From assembly GCF_020283565.1 (NCBI RefSeq), contig NC_060064.1:18496337-18560336 (forward strand): a stretch of DNA of 64,000 nt, written 5' to 3'. Positions 36,701 to 47,714 of the stretch are shown here, one piece after another. The stretch is from Trifolium pratense (lineage: Eukaryota; Streptophyta; Magnoliopsida; Fabales; Fabaceae). Positions within the stretch are counted from its first letter, which is position 1; every line of letters starts with the position of its first letter. The notes under the pieces are model-generated. The model had not been told where the DNA came from. It worked only from the letters and a program-made list of their open reading frames with translations, and ran no database searches. The translations under genes were made by a program, and so were the position numbers.

Positions 36701-39700
36701 ATAAGTAGGTATGATTTATATAATTCTTATGGTTTCATTCTTTACTTCTTCAATACTTGATTTTTTTTTCTTCTTTTATTATATATATTCATTATTGATT
36801 TAGGTAATGTAGAGATAAGTTGCTCATATTTATATAGTTGCATCGTTACCTTGGTTGATTGATTTTTTTATTACCAAGAGAATAGAAAAAAGTATGAAAA
36901 TGACCCCCACGGTTATTGTCATCATAGTCGTCTATTAAGACTACATTGAATTCAGATTTTGATCCATACATTTTTGTTGGAAAATATTTAGTTTCCTAGT
37001 TTGTTATTTCTAGGAGATTCTAAGCTTATCTATTATTTCCTTTTATGTTTGTACTCTTCCTATTTAAACCAGCTTGAGCTGAGGAATAACACACAACAGT
37101 ATTCACTTATTATTTTCTACATGGTATCGAGAGCTCCCGATTTTGGGGGTCTCGCTTCCGCAAAACCCTAGCCGCCGTCGTGTTTACAATCTGACCACGA
37201 CAACTGATTTTGTGTGCGGCACTGTTCACCCGTGGTACTGTTCATTCGCTGGTACTGTTCACAGTGGTACTGTTCACGCACACTGTTTACGAGTACTGTT
37301 CACCGGTGTTAATTTTTCTTTGCTGCTTCCGGTACTACTTGGCTAAGATTATTAATTATGACGTTTTTTTATTCTCGACGACGATCATCCACTTTCAAAT
37401 ACCGTCGTGAATGCAAATATTGTCATCGTTTGGGACATACTATTTTTCAATGTTGGAAATTACATGGTCTTCCGCGACCTTCAAATCAGAAGAACAAAGG
37501 TGGAGGTGAGGGTCATACATTCCAAGCCAGTAATTCTGATCAAGAGCATCAGTCTTCTTCAATTCAGCTTTCATTCACGATGGAACAACTAGACAGACTG
37601 TACAAAATTCTTGAATCTAACACTCTTTCTGGCTCTGTTGCCCCCAAAGGTACTTCTACCCTTTTTAGTGTCAGTCCCAGTCGTGCTTGGATAGTAGATT
37701 CGGGTGCAAGTGATCACATGACAGGTGATTCTACTCTGTTTTCTTCTTATAGTCCTGTGCAGGTAACCATAAAATAAAAATTGCGGATGGATCCTTTTCA
37801 GCCATTGCGGGTAAAGGTTCGGTTGTGTTGTCTCCAAGTCTAACCCTTAAAGATGTTCTTCATGTCCCAAATCTATCTTGTAGTCTCATGTCTGTCAGTA
37901 AATTAGCCCAAGATAGAAATTGTCAAACTAATTTTTTTCGTACTCATTGTGTTTTTCAGGATTTGAACTCGGGGAAGATGATTGGTAGTGCTAAGGAGAG
38001 TGGAGGACTCTACTACTTCGACATTGAACCTGAATCACAACTACCTTCCAAACCAATAAGTTCATGCTTTGAATCTTTTTTAGTTCTGAATAATAATAAT
38101 GATGATGTTATGTTATGGCATTCACGATTAGGTCATCCTAGTTTTCCTTATTTAAAACACTTATTTCCTGAGTTATTTCGTAATAAGGATTTATCTTTGT
38201 TTAAATGTGAAGCATGTGAATTTGCAAAACATCATCGTTCTCATTTTCCATTACAGCCCTACAAACCATCAAAACCTTTTTCTGTTATTCACAGTGATGT
38301 TTGGGGCCCTAACCGAACGAGTACACTTTCTCATAAAAAATGGTTTATCACATTTATAGATGATCACTCAAGAGTTTGTTGGGTGTACTTGTTAAAGGGG
38401 AAATCTGACGTTTGTCAGGCCGTACAAGATTTTGTTAAAATGGTGCAAAATCAATTTCAAACAAATATTCAAGTATTTAGAAGTGATAACGGCAAAGAAT
38501 ATTTTAACACAATGTTGAGTGATTTTTTTCGTGAAAATGGAATTGTGCATCAAAGTTCATGCCCTAACACTCCCCAACAAAATGGAGTTGCAGAAAGAAA
38601 AAATAGGCACTTGTTGGAGGTGGCTAGAGCTTTACTTTTCGCAAGTAAATACCAAATTATTTGTGGGGTGAAGCAGTTTTAACTGCTGCATACTTAATTA
38701 ACAGAGTGCCCTCCAAAGTTCTTAATTTTAAAACTCCAATTCATATTTTCAAAGAATGTTTTCCTAATGATCGTGTTTCAAACGATTTGACCTTAAAAAT
38801 CTTTGGTTGCACTGCATTTGTTCATGAACATAAGAATATTAGCAAACTCGAACCGCGTGCTATAAAATGTGTTTTTGTTGGGTATTCTCCAACCCAGAAG
38901 GGATATAAATGTTTTGATCCAAAAAACCAGAAAATGTTTGTCACCATGGATGTTACATTCTTTGAAAACAAACCTTTTTTTGACACGCATCTTCAGGGGG
39001 GAAATTTAAATGAAGATTCGTCTCAAACTGAGGACATGAGTTTTTTTAACTCGTTTCAAACTGAGGACATGAGTTTTTTTAATAATTTATCTTTGCCGGT
39101 ATCACAAAGTTCTAAGACTTATACTTCTGCACCAACGAAAAATGGCCATGATTCTTTATCTAATCCTACTCCTGTTATGAGTAGTGAGCTTGGTGAATCC
39201 GAGCCTACATTTTCTCATGAAGAAAACAATGAGAATCTTGAAAACAATGATAATGATGATCTAATTGAAATGCCACAAAATAATGAGTCATATAAAGATA
39301 ATAGGTTTGAAGCAGGAAACAAGACTTGGAAAGGAAAGGTTTTTGTGAGAAAGAATCACAAAGAAAGTGACGAGTCCACATCTCAACACTGTCATGAATC
39401 TGAACCGGGGGATGATCAACTTCCTAAAAAAAGAAAAGGTAAGTCTATCTCTGTTTCTGAGAGTCGTATTTTGTATCCTGATATCGATGATCCTGTGGCT
39501 GTTAGAAAACCTGTTAGATCTTGCACTAAATACCCATTGTCCAATTTTATATCATATTCAAATTTGTCTTCGTCTTTTTCTGCCTTTACCTCAAAATTGT
39601 CTAGTGTAGAGATTCCAAAAAATGTACAGGTTGCTCTAGAAGTTCCAAAGTGGAGGGAAGCTGTACTTGAGGAGATGAAAGCTCTTGAAAAGAACAAAAC

Positions 39701-42700
39701 CTGGAGTGTTATGACACTACCGGATGGCAAGAAGACGGTTGGATGCAAATGGGTGTTTACTGTGAAGTATAATTCAGATGGGTCAATCGAAAGGTACAAG
39801 GCTCGATTGGTGGCTAAGGGTTTTACTCAAACCTATGGTATAGACTACTCAGAGACTTTTGCTCCTGTTGCAAAATTGAACACTGTCAGAATTCTCTTGT
39901 CTCTTGCTGCTAACTTAGATTGGCCCCTACATCAGTTGGATGTTAAGAATGCTTTTCTCAATGGTGATTTAGAAGAAGAAGTATATATGGACATTCCTCC
40001 TGGCTTTGAAGACAAGTTTGGATCAAATGTATGCAAACTAAATAAGTCTTTGTATGGATTAAAGCAGTCTCCTAGAGCTTGGTTTGAAAAGTTCACTTAT
40101 TCCATGAAGAAACAAGGGTACATTCAAGGACAAGCTGACCACACCTTGTTCACAAAGTTCTCCCAAGATGGAAAAATTGCTGTCCTAATTGTTTATGTTG
40201 ATGATATCGTCCTTACTGGAGATGATATAGTTGAAATGGCAAGAGTAAAAGAGAAATTAGCATTAGACTTTGAAATCAAGGACTTGGGATCCATGAGATA
40301 TTTTCTTGGTATGGAGGTTGCTCGATCAAAAGATGGTATTGTAGTTTCCCAGCAAAAATACATTCTAGATTTATTGAAAGAAACAGGAATGAGTGGATGT
40401 CGACCAGCAGATACTCCCATGGATCCTAATGCAAAACTTTGGGAAGAAGGTAGTGTTCCTGTTGATACTGGAAGGTACCAGAGATTGGTTGGGAAACTGA
40501 TTTATTTGTCACACACTAGACCTGACATTGCTTTCTCGGTTAGTGTAGTAAGTCAGTTTATGCATTCTCCTTTTGAGGAACATCTTGAGGCAGTCTATAG
40601 GATACTGCGATATTTGAAAGCAAATCCTGGAAAGGGATTATTTTTTAAGAAGACTAATGAAAGAAATGTGTCTATCTTTACCGATGCTGATTGGGCAGGT
40701 TCAGTCACTGACAGAAGATCAACCTCCGGATATTGTACCTATGTTTGGGGTAATCTTGTGACATGGAGGAGCAAGAAACAAGGAGTTGTAGCAAGAAGTA
40801 GTGCAGAAGCTGAGTTTAGAGCTATGGCTCAAGGTATTTGTGAAGGATTATGGATCCACAGAGTCCTAGAAGAGCTTAAGATGAAAATTGAGCTTCCATT
40901 GAAATTATACTCTGACAGTAAAGCCGCTATTAGCATAGCTCATAACCCAGTTCAACATGACAGAACCAAGCATATTGAGATCGATCGACATTTCATAAAA
41001 GAGAAGTTAGATGCCGGATTCATATGTCTACCTTTTGTAACTTCGAGTCAGCAAACTGCAGATATCTTGACCAAAAGCTTGGCAAGACCCACCTTTGAGC
41101 ATTTGATCGGCAAGTTGGGCATGATAGATATCTATGCACCAACTTGAGAGGGGGTGTTGGAAAATATTTAGTTTCCTAGTTTGTTATTTCTAGGAGATTC
41201 TAAGCTTATCTATTATTTCCTTTTATGTTTGTACTCTTCCTATTTAAACCAGCTTGAGCTGAGGAATAACACACAACAGTATTCACTTATTATTTTCTAC
41301 AATTTTCTCTGTGGCATCAAAGATCTTGGGGGTGCAAGAATCCATTCTATGTATGGTAGTAGAAATTAACCTTGTTTTACCTTTAACTTTTTTGAACAGA
41401 AAACCAAAAACTTATATTAGATGGAAATACAATGGGTACTCTAAGCTCAAATTAGAAGAAGAAACAATAAAAAGGAGGAAAAGAGAACGAAAACAACTAC
41501 TAAGATACACCAGTATTAGATGCCCATACATATCAAAATAGATCATAGGCTACAACCAAAGGTTGATGGACCACTAGTCCTAGAGAAATACTCAAGGTAG
41601 ACAGGTGGTCCACACACCCGGCATAATAGAGACAGGGACATTTAGACACCCTACCCAAGAACCCTCTCCATGACGACTCCTTTATGAGACCCACCGACTC
41701 ATAGAGGTTCAACTCCTTCTTTGAGAACATAACGATTTTTTAACCCCCAAATGGCCACGATACGAAGTGCCAAATCATAAAGACATTAGGTTTATGGGTC
41801 CTCTCACTTATATAGTGATCAACACGCATTTTTCCATCAAATGTGGGACTCACTTGAAATATCAACAATCTCCCCCTCAAGTGCGAGTCTATCCATTCTT
41901 TATGGGCATGCTTCCTCTCAAAAGACATCTTTTTCATCCATTAACGGGACAAAGTCACCTGATTACCATTGTTGGGAAGGCTTTCGACACAAGGAGTCAG
42001 TTTAACCATGCTCTAGTACCATGTACTGTTGGGTCATGCGGGGAACCCAGGGGATTATCCATATTGGGCCAAGAGCAATTGCACAAGTGAGTTGAACACC
42101 ACCTCTTCATCCAAAACCTTAAGACATTAGGTTTATGGGTTCTCTCACTTATGTAGTGTTCAACATCCACTTTTCCATCCAATGTGGGACTCTTACTCAA
42201 ACTTGAAATATCAACACAAATCAATGTCAAGCCATGCCTAATTCTACCATTCGTCTTTCTCCCACTTAAGAAGGATCGAAGGAATATAAGCCGTAGACAT
42301 CACAAGATTGAACCAGCACTATCCCCAGCCAGCAAAACACCACGTACCAAACTCGGGAATCCAAATCACGCCTGAGGAAGAGATAATATGACTTGAAGAA
42401 AGTCTGAGACTCGCCAATTGTTGAGTCATGCATAACCAAGATTGAAATAAAATTTACAAACTTGCAAATTAAACCAATGTTCTTGTAATTTTTTTTTGAA
42501 GTCTCCTTTTCACAAACACAAAATATGATTTTTTTTATTATTGATAAGAAAACAATACACATTGGTTTTTTGATAAAAGTCCTTGGGTTTAACATGCTAG
42601 AGACAAAGGGTGAGGAATGACATTTACAGTAATCATCCCACACTCCTTGTACCTTATTAAAGAGATAAGAGCCTATTGAACCCATGATTCAATACCTGTA

Positions 42701-45700
42701 AACAAGTGACATTGTAAGCTTGGTGGTTTGGCATTAGGCAAGCTTGATAACTTAGCTCGAGGAAGATTCACTTTATAACTGCACAGGCTGGATTCATGAT
42801 GGGTTTTATGTGAATTAAAGTAATGAAGCAGTATTTGAATGAATGGAAATAGAGAGAAATGCTTGTAATTGTATTAATGGAAGGTTCAATTACAAGGAAA
42901 TATGCAAAGATAAAAGAAATAACAAACTGTTAGAGGTATTCTAACAGCCCAAGAGCATACAATGCTCCCCAAATCACTAGACAGTGACCCTACAACAAAT
43001 AACAGAATTCATAGATGATTATTCTCTCTCACTGACACCACTTATATAGCTATAAACCCATGCACAATATGCATCACTTGGCCACGTCATTATTCTCTAT
43101 GCCTTTCCCTTTCTTTTTCTTGTAAACCCTCCATATCCTTGGTTTGGGCCTAGTGTCAGGGCCCATAGTGTTATGGCCCATCTCTTGATCCATGTTTCTA
43201 TCAATTCATGATTCAGTTACCCTGCATGTAATAGCTCCCAACTACTGGTTCAACTTGGTTGCTATATTAATGATTCATACTCATTTTACAAAAAACTACA
43301 TGGCTTTGATTTCTCCATTGCAATTAGGAATACATAGGCTCTGAATTATTTTTTTATTAATTTTTCCTCTTTTGTCGATAACCTTTCTTATTATTCAACA
43401 TAAATAAATTTTCTTAAACCTTTCATTGAAGTGGTAAAAAAAAATACTTCTTAAGTTCTAATATATCTGCACAATCAATTAGAGGTAACTGATGTATAAC
43501 AGGCATAGTTGGGTGTATTAATTTTCCTACTAATACACTCATGTGGATCTGGATTTCCTGTTCAAGACCAGTTTTCATAATTATGTATTGGGCTTTCCAA
43601 TTTATCTCTAGTAAATAAAATCGGTGGTGGTCCTTTGCTTTTGCTGTTTTCTGTGCAATCCATGTATTGTTAGATGGCAACTCCAGTGGTAAATTATTCG
43701 TGTGCGCACACATGTCCCTCTTTGCTCAGCTAGAACTGCATTTATCTTGGACTGGATTGTCTGCAGTAACAAGTGACCTATGCGGGTAAAATTGGGATTA
43801 GTTGGTTGTCAAACTCGCGAGTAGACTCTTAAACTCGTACGAGTTTACTTAAACTCGTACGAGTTTACTTAAACTCGTACGAGTTTACGAGTCTAGGAAG
43901 CAAAAACGAGTGGACTCGTGTATAGAATCAATTTTTTATAGACTCAGATAGACTCGGGTAGACTCGCATAAACTCGCGAGTTTTTGGCGAATTTACGAGT
44001 CTATAAGTTTTTTTGGAAAAAACCAAAATGGGCACAAATTTCCCAAACTTATTTTTCTTAAAGGCTTTAAACCTTTTTATTATTGCGTATGACGGTACAC
44101 ATTTAAAATCTTAAATGTTAAAGAACTCTCACTCTTCTAGTCTCCACCTTCAGCGAGGATTCGTTGACATTTTTTCTACCTTTCATTGACGGCATGGTCC
44201 CGTTTGTCTTTTGATGTGTTCACGAACGTCTCTCATCCTTCATCAACATTTGTTTGTGACGATGATGTTGGTGGTGGTGATTTCGTTGAAACTTTGAATG
44301 TTTGAAGTCATTAGCATATATGTTTTATGATTGTTTGCTTTATGTAGTAGCCAATTAAGAAGGAAATGACGCCTTATCTATATACTTTACTATTTTCTTT
44401 GTTTTATTATGGAGTTTTTTTGTTAACAAGTTTTGTGTGTGTGTTTGTGTCATATACAACTTTAGTTTGTCAAATATGTGTCACTTATAGGTTTTCAAAA
44501 GTCATTTTTAATTTTCCATAAACTCGTATGAGTTTACGAATCGAGTCCACGAGTCGAGTTTATGGACCTTTACGAGTCTGAGTAGACTCGCGAGTCTGAC
44601 AACCTTTCACTCGTCTTTCTGTGTCAGAGTTGTGAAACACTTAAATTAAATTTGAATTTCTTTGTACTATATAACTGTTATAGGAGGATGTACCTTTTTG
44701 GTTGCATGTTCTCCTAATTTATTTCAGATGGATAATTCTAGTAGTAATAATTATGTTCCGCACTATAGCAATTAATTGTGTCTTTCTCCTGCTTGCAGTC
44801 AAAAGGTAAGTATAGCTGAACTCAAGGAACAATTAGATGAAGAGCGGACTCAAAGAAAAAAAGAACGAGAAAAGGCTGCAGTTGATCTAAAAGCTGCTGT
44901 TCGTAGAGCACAGTCTGAGGCTCAAGAGGAAATAAAACGAGTCTCAGATGCTGCCTTAAGAAGAGAAAGTGAGCTACAAGAAGCAATAAATAAGCTAAAG
45001 GTTTGAAAGTTCTGACGCTAAATTAGTAAGAAACTGTTTGCTTCCTGCTAAGAGCTAACAAGCTATCTTTCTTATTATGTGTTGTAGGAGTCAGAGAGAG
45101 AAATGTGTTTGCTGGTTGAAACCTTGAGGTCCAAGCTGGTATGGTTCTGTTAGCCTAAGTCAGGCCAAATATTTTATGTACATCATATAGAGATTTTCCT
45201 CTTTAATCCTTTTTTGTTGCAGGAGGATACAAGGCAAAAGTTGGTTGTCTCTGATAATAAGGTTCGCCAGTTGGAGACCCAAGTAGATCTAGAGAAGCTG
45301 GCCGCTGAAAATGGAATGAAGGTAATCAGACTATTTTGTATTGAATATCATGTACTTTATCATATTTAGTTGATATCTAACTGAAATTAAATGCTAATTC
45401 TTGGACCAGAAAGTAGAAGAACTTGAACAAGAAACAAGAAGATTAAGAAAAGAGCTTGAGAGCGAAAAGGTAGTTAAGAGAAGTTTATTGCATTAAATAC
45501 TAAAAATGTTTTGATATGAAGGTGCTTTTATTGAAATTAAGTCTAGTTACACCCAGGTTTCTTGCTAATGATATTTCAGTGAGAGTGAAGCAAAATTTAT
45601 TGAATCAATTGTAATGATTTTATCTTACTCGTACTCACGATCCAAAGAATGAAGATTCTTACATTTATCATTATCTTGTTGATTGGCTTTCTGATTGATT

Positions 45701-47683
45701 CTCTTACTTTGTTTTCTATCTTATCCTTTTTCTTTTAAGCTCTTATTTTCATAGTAGTTAATCCCGGATCCCGGAGCGGAGCGGCCAGCCCCAAAACTGG
45801 GATAGCGGCATCCCGGGGAGCGGGATGGCCGGGATGCCGCTATTATTTTTTATTTATTTATAAATTACATAAATAATACTATAAACATATAATTAATGTA
45901 AAATTAAACAAACATCTCAAAATCCATAAAACATTCATAAATTAAAAATTAAAAACACAAATCTCAAGTCTACAACACCTTCTTCATCTTTGTCAAAAAA
46001 AAAAAAAAAAAAACACCTTCATTGTAAAGTAACTAAAAATTACCAACAAAAGTCAAGCAAAATAAATAAGCAAAAGTCAAGTCTCCAACACTTAGATTAA
46101 TAAAGTAACTAAAAATTAAAACTCGAGTTCATCATCAAAGTCTAAGTCTAATTTTACCCTTACTAAAATGAGTGAGATTTCAAAAATGGCCTTTAAAACC
46201 CATGAAAACAAAATCTCGTCCTAACCCGGGATGGCAACCCGGGACCCGCTCCGCTCCGGTCCACTGGGAACCTGCTGGGATCCCACCGAGAAGCTTAGCT
46301 GCGCCGCTCCATCCCATCCCGTCCCGGCAGAACTCCGCTCCGCTCTGCTCCACCGGGATCCCACTGGGATCGCCCGGGATTGACTACCTGCTTATTTTTC
46401 TGGGTGAAGTTTATTTGTTTAAAACTTAGATATTTATTGCTGTTGTTAGCAGGCAGCTCGTGAAGAAGCATGGGCTAAAGTTTCAGTTCTTGAGCTTGAG
46501 ATAGATGCTACAATGCGAGATCTAGATTTTGAGAGGCGGAGGTTAAAAGGTGCCAGGGAAAGACTCATGCTTCGGTAAGGCTTGATTTATTGTAAATTAG
46601 AATCATTGGCGGGGTGTCTCTAATTTGGAAGATATATATTGAATGAATCAACATTATTATCTTATTTTCTAATATAGACTGCACCAGTCACATAATTCGT
46701 TGGACCAACAAGAGAACCGCGAGTTGGTTCATACCAATTTGCAGTTCTTATGCGAATTGGTTTGAACAAATATGCATGCAATTCACTGAAATCCGAGTTC
46801 CAGAGCATAAAAATCACTCAGGATACAAAACGGCTAAAACCAGAAAGCCAGACAAGGAAAGCAACGCTTATTGCTTCACTGATAAAGTGTGCTTCACATA
46901 TGACCCACTATGTTTGTTTGGATAGATTTATGAGAGAGAGAAATAAAGAAGAGGGAAATAGCAAAGAAATAAGGTATTTCTTCAGTTTGGTTGAAGAGAT
47001 AATTAAGGGGAGAGAGAGAAGATTTTTAGGTGGGTCCCATGTCAAAAGAAATCTCTCCCCAATAGGTGAGATTTGTGAGTTGAAGGAGTGGGGAGTTGTA
47101 GTTTTCCACAATGTCCTTCTCCTTATTTTTGGTTTAATATTCAACTATATTTGAATTTTAAATATGAAGGATAAATTCGTCTTTTATCATTTTTATTAAT
47201 TTCTCTCTATCCATTTTTCTACTCATCCTCTTCTCTATTTCTATTCATCCAAACAATATAGAATTTCCACCCAACTTCTCTCGTATTTCCTTCTCTCTTA
47301 TTTCTCTCTTCACTATTTTTCTCTTTCCTATTTCTTTGAACATCCAAACACATAGCTGATATTCCTCTATGTTGTTTCAAAATTTCTAATGTGGGTTTGA
47401 AAGCTTGAACTAGAGAAACTATGATATAGGTTGTTTACCACTTGATTTGGGGCTATTTTTATCCTATCATTGTTAATTGTTGGGTTAGTTTTTCTTTTAA
47501 TAAAATTAGTATTATGTGCCAAAATAGAATTAGTAATTTCCTTTAAAAATAAAGTACATAAATGTTAAAGGAAGCCTTGTTATACTTCTAGCCTAGATAA
47601 AAGTTATTCATAGTGTGACGATTAAAATGTAATAAAACGTACCGTGAACTCAAATAACGTACCGACTATGAATACCCCCCCCC

Positions 47684-47714
<31 letters not shown>

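Larger units (their letters stand above)
36975..41301 (+). mobile_element. Ty1/Copia retrotransposon (element 2) inside FHA intron 7
   Basis: A 4.33-kb element with short 147-bp LTRs (36975-37121, 41155-41301), TGTTGG...CTACA, apparently identical. TSD ATTTT lies at 36970-36974 and 41302-41306. The PBS-like TGGTATCGAGAGC (37122-37134) departs slightly from the usual sequence, and a GAGAGGGGG purine tract precedes the 3' LTR. It lies in the same orientation as the host gene, so its LTR poly(A) and promoter signals could act on the host transcript. Most of gag is absent and the coding region has two frameshifts, so it is non-autonomous. Confidence 0.95.

Noticed and set aside
43804..44604. 8-bp target-site duplication for the ACTCG-repeat element
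   Set aside because: The flanks GATTAGTT and TTTCACTC do not match; the hAT label rests on termini only.
46172..46429. 85-codon ORF rich in Pro/Arg
   Set aside because: It is the CCCGGGAT-rich end of the intronic hAT element read in one frame.
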